Below are positions 1 through 8,672 of a DNA stretch of 64,000 bases, piece after piece. Below the pieces are notes generated by a model that was given only the letters and a program-made list of their open reading frames with translations, had not been told where the DNA came from and made no database searches. This stretch comes from Crocinitomicaceae bacterium (GTDB lineage Bacteria > Bacteroidota > Bacteroidia > Flavobacteriales_D > Crocinitomicaceae): contig JAGOBK010000003.1 of NCBI GenBank assembly GCA_017983465.1, positions 296,060 through 360,059 of the forward strand, written 5' to 3'. The stretch's first letter is position 1. Each line of letters begins with the position of its first letter. Both the position numbers and the translations under genes were made by a program.

Positions 1-1285
1 CTATTCGGTTCAATTCATTTACCGTTGCACTTTCGTCTAAGGATTTCCCATCTACAACGATGTCTGAAATCCCATAATAATGAAAGGGTACTAGCATGTC
101 GTTCGCTAAGGCATCATGCAATCGTATTTCAGATGCAATGTTGTAATCGAATAATGCAAAAATATCCAAGCCATCCGTTCTCTCTGGTGTTGCGGTCATT
201 CCCAACAGAAATTTGGGTTTGAAATGATTCATTATTTTTTGGTAACTATTCGCACTAGCCCTGTGTGTTTCATCAATGACGATGTAATCAAAATAATCAG
301 GATTGAATTTATCTAAATGCTCATCTCTGCTGAATGTTTGAACCGTTGAAAAAATATAATCTGCATTCATACTTTTTGTTGAGCCCGAGTAAAGTCCAAG
401 ATCCTTTTTATTCGAAAGAATTGTTGCATAACTCTCCATTGCCTTTTGAGCAATATTTTTTCTGTGAACCAAAAAGAGCATACGTTTTGGATTTACTTGA
501 GCTATGTCAAATGCAGACAAATAGGTCTTACCTGTTCCTGTTGCAGAAACTAACAACGCCTTATCCTTTCCAGCTTTTCTAAGTTTATTTAAGTTTTCAA
601 TCGCCTGAATTTGCATTTCATTTGGTTGAATCATTTTATCATTGACCGGAAGAATTGCATTTCGTAGACCTTGCCTTAACTTTCGTTCAGAATTATATAC
701 AAACGAATATTTTTCCAAATATTCTGATGTAACATCCTGTGCTTGATGAAATACATTTTCGAACTCAATAATTGTATTCTTAAAAAGTTCACTATCCTTA
801 TGGGCCGTAACTTTTAAATTCCATTCTTTGTTTTTAGTCAGTGCTCCATGAGTAATATTACTACTTCCAATTATAATGGTGTAATACGACTTGTGCGTGA
901 AAAGGAAACCTTTCGAATGAAAGTCTGAATTTGTGGCAATTTTCAATTCTACATTCGTTAACTGCATCAATTTCCTAAGCGCCTCAGGTTCCGTAAAATT
1001 CAAATACTCGGAGACTAAAATTTTCCCTTTAATAGGTTTTTCTTTTGCTTCCAAATCCAAAAGTGCTCCAAATAAAGAAGCAACACCTCCTGAAGTAATA
1101 AAGGCAACTGATAAGAAAAAGGATTCACACGTTCGAAGTTCATCCAACAAGGTTGAAAGTACCTTCTCATTCAGAATGGGTTCATTTGTAAGTATACTGG
1201 GACGATAATCCGAAAAGGATTCAAATTGATCATCGACAAATCCAGTTGTAACCGCATTTTGTATGGCAAGTTTTAGTGCTTCCAT
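1..1285 (-). CDS. SF2 DEAD/DEAH helicase with N-terminal phospholipase-D-like domain (3' end beyond window)
   Basis: Translating the minus strand from the ATG at 1285 gives 428 open codons that run off the left edge. Residues about 40-180 form a PLD-type nuclease module: H123-S-K125 followed by G140-S-S-N143, the HxK...GSxN signature. An SF2 helicase core follows: Walker A SATGTGKT (247-254), DETH box (338-341) and motif III-like TATPER (364-369). The order PLD, ResIII-type ATPase is that of large helicases that usually go on to a Helicase_C domain and a DUF3427 domain; those parts lie outside the window. The start is 4 bp after the NUDIX stop, so the two are almost certainly co-transcribed. 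DNA or RNA processing in anti-phage defence is inferred from the architecture and neighbours, not shown. Confidence 0.85.
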   Translation of the reverse strand, partial: MEALKLAIQNAVTTGFVDDQFESFSDYRPSILTNEPILNEKVLSTLLDELRTCESFFLSVAFITSGGVASLFGALLDLEAKEKPIKGKILVSEYLNFTEPEALRKLMQLTNVELKIATNSDFHSKGFLFTHKSYYTIIIGSSNITHGALTKNKEWNLKVTAHKDSELFKNTIIEFENVFHQAQDVTSEYLEKYSFVYNSERKLRQGLRNAILPVNDKMIQPNEMQIQAIENLNKLRKAGKDKALLVSATGTGKTYLSAFDIAQVNPKRMLFLVHRKNIAQKAMESYATILSNKKDLGLYSGSTKSMNADYIFSTVQTFSRDEHLDKFNPDYFDYIVIDETHRASANSYQKIMNHFKPKFLLGMTATPERTDGLDIFALFDYNIASEIRLHDALANDMLVPFHYYGISDIVVDGKSLDESATVNELNRI

Positions 1286-1289
1286 CAGA

Positions 1290-1682
1290 TTATTTTGACA
1301 ATAAGTAATCTACAATCGGAATATCCGCAGCAGCCCAATCCAATGATCGTAATTCTTCTTTTGTAAGCCAAGAAAATGAAATGTGTTCTGTAAGTTCTAA
1401 CAATCTAGATTCGCAAGAACAGCGAAAAACATGCATCGTAAGGTGAAAATCTGGATAAGTATGTTCAACAGTTGGCAGTTGTTCGATTGGTACAATTTTC
1501 ATGTTTAGTTCTTCTTGTATTTCTCGAATAATGGTCATTTCATGGGTTTCCCCCTCTTCAATTTTACCTCCAGGAAATTCGAATTTCTCTGATATGTATT
1601 CCAATTTATTAGAACCTCTTTGAACACAAAGAATTTCTCCATTATCCTCAATTACCGCTGCAACTACGTTTACTTTTTTCAT
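1290..1682 (-). CDS. NUDIX (MutT-like) nucleoside triphosphate pyrophosphohydrolase
   Basis: This 130-residue protein carries a complete NUDIX box: GGKIEEGE, then 7 residues, then REIQEEL (about residues 38-59), matching Gx5Ex7REUxEExGU, the Mg-binding catalytic helix. Length and the FEFPGGK lead-in fit the MutT/(deoxy)NTP pyrophosphohydrolase group, which hydrolyses oxidised or non-canonical dNTPs to NMP plus pyrophosphate. The substrate cannot be read from sequence. It sits between two helicase-nuclease genes, 97 bp after the SF1 helicase and 4 bp before the PLD helicase, all on the minus strand. In that setting it may process nucleotides or nucleotide signals rather than act as a general housekeeping MutT; that is inference. 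Confidence 0.85.
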   Translation of the reverse strand: MKKVNVVAAVIEDNGEILCVQRGSNKLEYISEKFEFPGGKIEEGETHEMTIIREIQEELNMKIVPIEQLPTVEHTYPDFHLTMHVFRCSCESRLLELTEHISFSWLTKEELRSLDWAAADIPIVDYLLSK

Positions 1683-1779
1683 TGGAGTGAAGATAAAGAT
1701 TTAAATATTTAGAAAATGTTCAAACTGTCCAGAATTTTCAACTAAATTTATTTCTTTCTAAACTGAGAACGGAAATTTG

Positions 1780-4767
1780 TTAACTAACTTCAAACAATGA
1801 TCGTTGATATCCTTGTCCGTTTACTTTATTAATGAGGCTCCGAATAAATTCATAATGCTGGACATATTGATTCGGTATTAGAAAAAGCTGGATGTTTTTA
1901 GATTGTAAAAATCGCATTTTTATTTTGTCTGATTCCATTGCCTTTTTACATGTAGAATGTTCTGTTCCATTTATTTCAAAAACAACCTTTGGTTGATTAT
2001 TTTCAAAAATGACACCATCAAATTCCTTTGCACTAATAGAATAGTCACCTTTTAATTCCGGGAAAAGATCAACAATTTTTATGTTTCTTCTATAAATAGT
2101 AGCTGTAGTCGAACAAAAATGCTGCATCGTTTTATAAAATTCATCTTCAAACTTGGAGTCATTTGAAAATCCAATAGTAAATTTATTCGCATTACTTCCT
2201 TTAACTTCTGTTGTTCCATTTTTCTGAACGTATTCAATCAACGCATATAAATCATCCTTTTTATTTGATAGAATATCAATTGCCTTTTTATCAGTGACAA
2301 CGATTAAATTCTCTTTTGCACGTGTGACCCCAACATTGATTAATTGACTGTTGTTTTTAATCCAATTGTATGTTTTAGGGTTTGTACTTTTAGAAATTGC
2401 CGTTGAGATGATAATGGTTTTATTCTCACGGCCTTGAATTTTATGTATTGTACCACATTCAACCGAATCATTTATTTCACCTTTTTCCTTTGCTTGTTTT
2501 ATTAAACTATTTAAAATTACTTCTTGATTTCTAAATGGAGTAATTATAAACACGTCGGATAAATCGTTGTTTTTAATGTAATTTAGAATTTCAAGAGCTT
2601 CCTCAATTTGAGCATTTTTTTTTGATTGATTTACATTGTTCACATCTAACAGCATGACTGCGCCATCTTGAACGGTAGAAGATAATTTGAGTTTATTTTC
2701 ATAAAACCTCATATTTGAATAATTAATTATCTTCCTTCCACATCTGTAATGCTGACTAAGTAAAATACTTCTTGAAATGTTATCAATATTTTTATATACC
2801 GATAAAATTGAGTTTTTATAATAATCATAGACCTCTTTAACACCGTGTTTATTCATTAATTCTTTGTTCCTTACTTCTTCAAAAACCACGATGGGTTTTA
2901 ATTGATTGGAATCACCAATTAATACCATGTTTTTACATTTTGAAATTGGAATTAGACTTGTTGCAATATCACACTGACCCGCTTCATCCACCACCAACAA
3001 ATCGAATTTATAAGATTTGCCTAATTTTCTACTAGATAAGTTTGTTGAAAGAATTATAGGGAAAACTTTGGTGAATCTGTCCAAATTTTCATCATCTGAA
3101 ATCCATTTGTTGAATGATTTTATTTTTTCTTCATCATTTTCAAGATGTAAAATATCAATTAATGATCTGAACTCTTTGTTTTTTAGTCTTTTTATACATT
3201 TTAATGATTCGAAATAAAAGAACTGTAGAAGTTGATTATTCCCTTTTATTTGTTCGAAAATCCCAGTTAAATCCTCGTTTGAATTCTCTGGTATTTTGGC
3301 TAGTTTTTCCTCAAAAACGTGTTTCTCCTTTTCAAGTAAAAAATTGTTCCCTTTCTTTAATAAACCATCAATGAATTCAATGTTCTGTTTTAGATCTATT
3401 CTATTTTCAAACTCCTTTAATCTTTCAACGAGTTGTTTATTTTTCTCTCTTGAATTTTCCTTGATTTTTGCTAATAAATTATCTTTGGGGACATCATTAT
3501 TTTCGTAAAGATAAAGCTCCTTTATTTTTTTTAGAGCCGAAAGCACAAAATTGTTATTTCCCAATCTTATAATTGGAAAAACTATTTCTTTGTTTTTATA
3601 TTTCCCCAGGACCAACTTATCTTTTATACTGTCTATTGGAATATTATTATTTGAAGAAATTAAAAGTGTTTTGTTATTCGTAAAACAGTTTACAACGATA
3701 TTAAGAATCGTTTGTGTTTTTCCAGTCCCTGGTGGTCCTTGTACGTATGTTACAGGAAATTTTAATGAATTATAAATTGTGCGCAGTTGATCTACATCAA
3801 CAAGATTATCGTAAATTACTATATTTGGTTCTTTTCTATTCTTTCTGTTTGTAGAAGATAAATCACCAAAAAGTACTTTTAAAGGTATTTCAGCTTTTTT
3901 AGATTCAAATTCAATGTTTATTTCCTCATATATTTTTGAAATATTAATTTGAGAAAATCCTAAAACGATTATTTCTGGTCTTGTATTGGGACTTTCACCT
4001 TGATTAAAATTACTTTTCAATAAATCAATTGCAGAATTTTTATCATTTACAAATAATTCTTCAAATTCTTCCGCTAATAAATCAGTATAATGGGGTAAAG
4101 AAAACCTGATGTTATTTATGTAGAAATTAGCATTAAAATAAGTGTTATCAGATAAATGAAGGTTTTTTTTAACTGGGTCAAAAGTGAGTTTTTTATACGC
4201 TACCACAAATTTCCCTTTAGATTCAATATCTATCGAAAATTCACTTATCGCAAGTTCATAATGTACATTTTTATTATAGTCATTGTGATAAATTTCTTTT
4301 AAGATGGTTTTAAGCTGGTCATCATTCAGTTTATATGGATTTTCTTTAAGAAAGGTGCTCAAATCTACCTTAGGAATCAAATGGGTCCGGTATAAAAAAG
4401 GATCTCTATTTGCCTCATAACACTCTAAGTAATAATTCAAAACGTTTTTATCAAATCTATTGATTCTGAATTTTTTAAAGTTTTCGTCAGATTCGATTTT
4501 CAACTTTAAAAATTCAGGAACCTTGTAGCTGGTAAAATTCAACAATTCTAATGTTTGAATACCAGAGATTGAAATTTTTGAATTTAATATTGGATTATCC
4601 TTTGTAACATTAAAAATATGAACAGATAATTCATCATTATTCATAATATCTAAAATACAAATCCAGAATGGTGTTATTCCTCCTTTTTGATTTTTGTATG
4701 TAACGCTTAGATACTTCCCGTCATTTATAGCTAATCCGATTAACTCTATAATTTTAGATTCATCCAT
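1780..4767 (-). CDS. SF1 (COG1112-type) helicase with C-terminal DUF2726-like nuclease domain
   Basis: The product is 995 residues. The N-terminal ~300 residues match nothing I recognise. The UPF1-like SF1 core follows: Walker A GPPGTGKT (344-351), a helical insertion (about 410-560), the DEAG box (594-597), motif III GDSNQL (618-623), QHYRC (672-676), TIHKIQGRE (773-781) and VGVTRAKE (812-819). Residues about 870-985 resemble a PD-(D/E)xK-type DUF2726 module: D917, then E931-I-N-G...H937 and a basic KIKMRF stretch. COG1112 helicases with nuclease tails are common in phage-defence islands. The gene is visibly more A+T-rich, with many AAT/AAA/TTT codons, than the WYL gene upstream, which suggests horizontal acquisition. 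It heads a probable three-gene unit with the NUDIX and PLD-helicase genes. Confidence 0.88.
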   Translation of the reverse strand: MDESKIIELIGLAINDGKYLSVTYKNQKGGITPFWICILDIMNNDELSVHIFNVTKDNPILNSKISISGIQTLELLNFTSYKVPEFLKLKIESDENFKKFRINRFDKNVLNYYLECYEANRDPFLYRTHLIPKVDLSTFLKENPYKLNDDQLKTILKEIYHNDYNKNVHYELAISEFSIDIESKGKFVVAYKKLTFDPVKKNLHLSDNTYFNANFYINNIRFSLPHYTDLLAEEFEELFVNDKNSAIDLLKSNFNQGESPNTRPEIIVLGFSQINISKIYEEINIEFESKKAEIPLKVLFGDLSSTNRKNRKEPNIVIYDNLVDVDQLRTIYNSLKFPVTYVQGPPGTGKTQTILNIVVNCFTNNKTLLISSNNNIPIDSIKDKLVLGKYKNKEIVFPIIRLGNNNFVLSALKKIKELYLYENNDVPKDNLLAKIKENSREKNKQLVERLKEFENRIDLKQNIEFIDGLLKKGNNFLLEKEKHVFEEKLAKIPENSNEDLTGIFEQIKGNNQLLQFFYFESLKCIKRLKNKEFRSLIDILHLENDEEKIKSFNKWISDDENLDRFTKVFPIILSTNLSSRKLGKSYKFDLLVVDEAGQCDIATSLIPISKCKNMVLIGDSNQLKPIVVFEEVRNKELMNKHGVKEVYDYYKNSILSVYKNIDNISRSILLSQHYRCGRKIINYSNMRFYENKLKLSSTVQDGAVMLLDVNNVNQSKKNAQIEEALEILNYIKNNDLSDVFIITPFRNQEVILNSLIKQAKEKGEINDSVECGTIHKIQGRENKTIIISTAISKSTNPKTYNWIKNNSQLINVGVTRAKENLIVVTDKKAIDILSNKKDDLYALIEYVQKNGTTEVKGSNANKFTIGFSNDSKFEDEFYKTMQHFCSTTATIYRRNIKIVDLFPELKGDYSISAKEFDGVIFENNQPKVVFEINGTEHSTCKKAMESDKIKMRFLQSKNIQLFLIPNQYVQHYEFIRSLINKVNGQGYQRSLFEVS

Positions 4768-4913
4768 CTCAATCTGTTCAAACCATTTATTTCTTTTAGG
4801 ATTTTTAAACCAACTAAATTAGGCTAATAAAATTGCAAGATAAGAAAATCTTAAAGATTTTATCCCAGGCGAAATAATACAAGTTTGACTATTGAATAAT
4901 TAAAAAATTAAAT

Positions 4914-5726
4914 TTAACTCTCCTCAATCCTCCCCACCGGTTCCATGCTATTCACTTCCATGCGTAATTCGTAGCGGTCTTTCTTGGCGTGGTATTTCAC
5001 GTAAGGAATGATGAGTGGGTATTGGTTTTTCAGGAGTAAGTATTGCTTGAGGGTGAGATCGAGTGCGAGGGGGTATTTGACACCGGCATAACTAAAGCCA
5101 AAGGCATCAGGGATCTGTTGTTCGTGTTGCGCTTCGAAAGCGAAGCTTAAGTTGGTGAATTCAACAGTGGTGATGCGGTCGAGGTGGTAGGTTTTGTTCT
5201 TGCCAGAGCTGGGTTCGAAGGCCATGACGGTGTGGTAATTGTCCGTGAATCCAAAGGGTTCTACCAAGCGGTCGGAGATGCTTTCCGAGTTGATGGAATG
5301 GTAACGCTTGAGGATCACTTGTTCTTTGTTGGCCATCGCTTGTGCGAGTCGTTCTACGATGAGTCCGTTTTTCGCATTCACCAAATGAGCAGCCGAAATC
5401 TGGAGGTCCGAAGCCAAGTATATTTTACTGAGCACGGCATCCTTCAGTTTGTTTTGTTTTCCAGCAGTGAGCACCAATTGCTTCAAAAATGCTGCTTCTT
5501 CGGAAGTAAAACGCACGCCCGCATGTTGATCCGTTTGCAGGAAAAAGCGGTTGAACTTATCTTTTTGCAGGTCGAATCCACATTCCCGAATGAGGTCCAA
5601 ATAACGGTACACCGTTCGGTCGGTCGTTTCCAAGAGTTCCGCCAAATGCTGAACAGCCTTCGGAGGTTTCTGCTCTAAATAGGAGATGAATTGCAATACG
5701 CGAAGGATCTTTCGTTGGTTAGACAT
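4914..5726 (-). CDS. HTH/WYL-domain transcriptional regulator (YafY-like)
   Basis: This 270-residue protein has an N-terminal winged helix (about residues 1-60; VQHLAELLETTDRTVYRYLD is a DeoR-like helix-turn-helix). A WYL-type ligand-sensing domain follows (about 110-210: HSINSESISDRLVEPFGF, HLDRITTVEF). The start is set at the ATG at 5726, because the longer frame begins with TTG. The gene lies 146 bp upstream of the SF1 helicase on the same strand and could control that cassette; WYL regulators often do so in defence loci. However, its higher G+C and the intervening gap leave this open. It could instead be an ordinary chromosomal regulator next to an insertion point. Confidence 0.8.
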   Translation of the reverse strand: MSNQRKILRVLQFISYLEQKPPKAVQHLAELLETTDRTVYRYLDLIRECGFDLQKDKFNRFFLQTDQHAGVRFTSEEAAFLKQLVLTAGKQNKLKDAVLSKIYLASDLQISAAHLVNAKNGLIVERLAQAMANKEQVILKRYHSINSESISDRLVEPFGFTDNYHTVMAFEPSSGKNKTYHLDRITTVEFTNLSFAFEAQHEQQIPDAFGFSYAGVKYPLALDLTLKQYLLLKNQYPLIIPYVKYHAKKDRYELRMEVNSMEPVGRIEES

Positions 5727-5875
5727 GTAGCCGTTTTGAAGCAAATTACCTCATTTTCTATGTCTTGTACAAGTTATTGACCTTAGTTGTCAGGGAAATT
5801 TAAGTATTCCTTAAGTTTTGACTTGGGTTGTCGGAGGAAAGGGGGAGGTTTGTTCAAATTAAAAAACAAATTAAT

Positions 5876-6211
5876 ATGGAAAAATCGAAAATTGACATGT
5901 TCATTGGCTTAAATGCAGAGAACTTTCACACACATGATCTCATGATGATCAAAGAGAAACTTGAAAAAATGGAAGATGAAAAATTTATCTTAATTCAAGC
6001 GACTCAATTTCAAAAACCCACGACCATTTTTTTGATTTCCTTTTTCCTTGGCATTGAACGCTTTTGGTTGGATGATGTCTTATTAGGTATAATTAAACTA
6101 CTTACCTTTTATGGTTTCTTCATTTGGTGGCTAGTGGATCTCATCTCGGCAAAGGATAGAACAAAAAAATATAACTATAAGAAATTCTTAACTGCATGTT
6201 CCTATAATTGA
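5876..6211 (+). CDS. Small TM2-domain-like membrane protein
   Basis: The start at the ATG at 5876 gives 111 residues; the frame extends upstream only through a TTG. The N-terminal half is hydrophilic and probably helical. The second half has two hydrophobic segments: one reads TIFLISFFLGIERFWLDD and the other, after a glycine-containing turn, LLTFYGFFIWWLVDLI. A hydrophobic pair with a G-x-[ED]-R-F-[WY]-x-[DG] link followed by a D-x turn is typical of TM2 domains. Function is unknown. It lies alone between the WYL gene (divergent) and the fic gene (same strand, 76 bp downstream). Confidence 0.65.
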   Translation: MEKSKIDMFIGLNAENFHTHDLMMIKEKLEKMEDEKFILIQATQFQKPTTIFLISFFLGIERFWLDDVLLGIIKLLTFYGFFIWWLVDLISAKDRTKKYNYKKFLTACSYN

Positions 6212-6228
6212 TGATTTGAATTTCGCCC

Positions 6229-6276
6229 AACTTACCGTGAATTGTTGTATATTTAACTACTTTTTCACGGTAAGTT
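6229..6276. promoter_or_regulatory. 13-bp perfect inverted repeat upstream of fic (likely operator)
   Basis: The arms AACTTACCGTGAA (6229-6241) and TTCACGGTAAGTT (6264-6276) are perfect reverse complements separated by 22 bp. The right arm ends 11 bp before the fic ATG at 6288. No T-run follows, so it is unlikely to be a terminator. The downstream Fic protein ends in what looks like a DNA-binding segment, so an autoregulatory operator is the simplest reading. That is inference. Confidence 0.7.
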
Positions 6277-6287
6277 AAGCAAGGAGA

Positions 6288-7169
6288 ATGATCAACCAAA
6301 CGACAAAAGACAAAATTGAGACTTTGTTCCAGCAGTATCAAGTGTTGGCCAAGGAGCATGAAGCTACCCTGAAGGAAATCACTCTGGCTGAAATTCCCGA
6401 GTTGGTTTACAACTCGAACGCGATTGAAAACTCCACACTTTCCTTGGAGGACACTGAAAAGATTCTTTCCGGAGGTCAATTAGCTGGTAAAGTCAATGTG
6501 CGGGAAGTGTTCGAAGCACAAAACCTGGCAAAACTGACTGAGAACCTACTTGAGAAACCAGCTTCAACTTTGAACATCAAAGGCATGTTAGCCTTACATA
6601 AAAGCTTACTGCGCAACATCGACGATTCCATCGCTGGACGCTTTAGAACAGGAAAAGAATGGGTGCGCGTCGGCAATCACCTCGGAGCAAATCCGCAGTT
6701 TGTCCCGGCACTCATGCAAACCTTAGTCGATGCCTACTCCCAACAAAAAGTCAGCTACTTTCTAGATGCCATCGCGTATTTTCATGCCGAGTTTGAAACC
6801 ATCCATCCCTTCGTCGACGGCAATGGACGTTTGGGCAGGGTATTGATCAACCTTCAGCTCATGAATCTGGGCTTCCCTCCTATCATCATTCAAAACAAAA
6901 GCAAACACAGCGAATACTATCCCCTGTTCACACGGTATCAGTCCACCTTGAAATTTGATGGATTCACCGAACTTTTTGCCCTGCTTTTACTTGAATCGCT
7001 CCACAAACGAATCACCATTCTCACCGCTGAGAAAATCATTCCCCTATCCCAATGGGCATCCCAACGATCGATCAAAGCGAACGTGGCAGCGAATAAGGCG
7101 AAACGTCAGACAATTCCGGCGTTCCGCATGCGCGAAAAATGGATGATTGCAGAGGAGTTTGGGGGGTGA
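6288..7169 (+). CDS. Fic-family AMP-transferase with N-terminal inhibitory motif and C-terminal HTH-like tail
   Basis: The 293-residue product carries the Fic active-site motif HPFVDGNGRLGR (173-184), which in the family transfers AMP from ATP to a target hydroxyl. An inhibitory [S/T]xxxE[G/N] motif is at residues 43-48 (SNAIEN), N-terminal to the Fic core, so this is a class II self-inhibited Fic (COG3177 group). Residues about 250-290 (LSQWASQRSIKA, KAKRQTIPAFR, EKWMI) look like the short helix-turn-helix or excisionase-like tail often found in this group. AAGGAG lies directly before the ATG, and the inverted repeat at 6229-6276 lies just upstream. The target protein is unknown. I see no separate antitoxin, consistent with the built-in inhibitory helix. 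Confidence 0.9.
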   Translation: MINQTTKDKIETLFQQYQVLAKEHEATLKEITLAEIPELVYNSNAIENSTLSLEDTEKILSGGQLAGKVNVREVFEAQNLAKLTENLLEKPASTLNIKGMLALHKSLLRNIDDSIAGRFRTGKEWVRVGNHLGANPQFVPALMQTLVDAYSQQKVSYFLDAIAYFHAEFETIHPFVDGNGRLGRVLINLQLMNLGFPPIIIQNKSKHSEYYPLFTRYQSTLKFDGFTELFALLLLESLHKRITILTAEKIIPLSQWASQRSIKANVAANKAKRQTIPAFRMREKWMIAEEFGG

Positions 7170-7224
7170 GGGTTTTTATTGAATTAAAAATGAAAATTTA
7201 TACAATGAAAACTTGAACAGATTC

Positions 7225-8007
7225 TCAAAGTTTCATTTTCTTTTCGAGACCAAGTATTTTAACAGTTGTATCTTTTAGTTCGTAACTTATATAAGGAAGC
7301 GAATAAGAGAATATATTTCCCCCTATTGGGTTAATTTGCTGTGCATCACCACCATAAAAATAGGTGTATAAATAACAAATATTTGAAGGATCAAAGCTAG
7401 TTTCATAACTTTTGAAACCCTTGTGAAAATCAATTGTTAAATATTCATTTTGCCATGTTACAATTTCACATTTAGAAGGGGTTCCTTCATATTTTTTAAC
7501 TTGGTTACCTTCTATCTGATAAACAGGATAGTAATTAAGTTTAACTCTTGAAGGTTTCCCATATTTTTTCGTGTACATGTTTTCAATTTCACTTAATAAT
7601 TGCTCATTTACTTCTTGTTTAATCGTTAGATTATTTAAATATTCCGAGTTTTGAAGATTTGATTCATGTGTACTTGCTAATAATACTTTCAAACCTATTA
7701 ATCTATTTGTTCCCGTTAACTTAATTGGATAAAACAATCCCACATGATTTAAATGAATATTTGAATTTCGATAGCTACTCAAATCAAATACATCCGTTAC
7801 ATAGAAACTAATATTTTCTCCATCTTTATTGAATGTTTGAGTATTTACTCCACTTTTTTTAAAGAATTTATATAAACTATCAATATCAATACCTAAAACG
7901 ACGTCCTCAGCTACTGTGATTTGATCAACGGGAACTGTAGGATTAGAATCTTGACAAGAACTATTGATTAAAGATAACACCAGACAACAATATAAAATGA
8001 CTCTCAT
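7225..8007 (-). CDS. Predicted lipoprotein of unknown function
   Basis: The 260-residue product begins MRVILYCCLVLSLINSSCQDSN, a type II signal peptide with the lipobox Cys at about residue 18. The mature part has no motif I recognise. It is rich in short beta-like stretches and aromatic residues (YLYTYFYGGD, YSLPYISYEL), compatible with an envelope-exposed all-beta or mixed fold. Monocistronic and A+T-rich. The 230 bp upstream (8008-8237) hold no convincing gene. Confidence 0.65.
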   Translation of the reverse strand: MRVILYCCLVLSLINSSCQDSNPTVPVDQITVAEDVVLGIDIDSLYKFFKKSGVNTQTFNKDGENISFYVTDVFDLSSYRNSNIHLNHVGLFYPIKLTGTNRLIGLKVLLASTHESNLQNSEYLNNLTIKQEVNEQLLSEIENMYTKKYGKPSRVKLNYYPVYQIEGNQVKKYEGTPSKCEIVTWQNEYLTIDFHKGFKSYETSFDPSNICYLYTYFYGGDAQQINPIGGNIFSYSLPYISYELKDTTVKILGLEKKMKL

Positions 8008-8237
8008 TACACTTAATTTTTGATAAAATTAATGAAGGTTGAGCAAATAAAAAAACACCCTAATAATTAGCTCTAACTCCACCGACACTTGATGTTCCTA
8101 TTCCAAGAATGAATTCGAACTAATAAATGAACCCAACAAAATTATGCACACAAAAATACTCATGTCGAAACCAACTATTTTTCCAATAATTGAAACAACA
8201 ATTAATATGTACTGATTTTTCAACGAAATATACTATG

Positions 8238-8519
8238 TCAATTTCTTCGACCACTATACCCAAACAATCCCAGCGCCACAATCACATCTACAATATTCCA
8301 AAGCGTTCGACCTAGTGAGATTTTCATGAATGGCTGAAACAATATGGCAAGAACAAGAAAAACAATTGCCAATTCTTTGCTTCCCTTTTCGTTTTCATAA
8401 TAGGCCGCATAGGAAAAGAAAGCAGCTGAAGCAAAACGAACAAATTGAAAGTAACCGTAAGGCATGTCGACAAGACAACCCAGGAGTAAAAGGGCGATTC
8501 CTATGGATAGAATTTTCAT
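8238..8519 (-). CDS. Small multi-pass membrane protein (DUF6804-like)
   Basis: The product is 93 residues with about three to four hydrophobic segments: ILSIGIALLLLGCLVDMPYGY, then a segment around FASAAFFSYAAYY, then ELAIVFLVLAILFQPFM, then TLWNIVDVIVALGLF. The LVDMPYGY...R element, the later ILFQP element and the terminal LWNIVDVIVA helix resemble the DUF6804 family of very short integral membrane proteins. No function is known. It is transcribed divergently from the DUF2752 gene. Confidence 0.6.
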   Translation of the reverse strand: MKILSIGIALLLLGCLVDMPYGYFQFVRFASAAFFSYAAYYENEKGSKELAIVFLVLAILFQPFMKISLGRTLWNIVDVIVALGLFGYSGRRN

Positions 8520-8672
8520 GGGAGTAATTTATATTGAAGACTTTATTTATACTAATATTATCCAAAAATAACAGAAACTAGCTACTTGTGATTTAAACGA
8601 TTATTATATTCGTAATTCCAGATTTCTTTTTAAAAGTTTAAGTTTCATTAATAAACTTTAATCATCTATTAA

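Noticed and set aside
1..4767. Direct assignment of the helicase cassette to the Mokosh system
   Set aside because: In Mokosh the PLD nuclease goes with the COG1112 helicase or as its partner. Here PLD is fused to an SF2 helicase and a NUDIX gene is added, so only a resemblance can be claimed.
5184..5678. 164-codon plus-strand frame opposite the WYL regulator
   Set aside because: It lies wholly antisense to a clear HTH-WYL protein and has no family-like motifs.
8060..8110. Minus-strand fragment encoding ILGIGTSSVGGVRANY, like the end of a secreted or RHS-type protein
   Set aside because: An in-frame TAG lies about 20 codons upstream and the rest of the 230-bp gap has no coding pattern, so a gene remnant cannot be supported.
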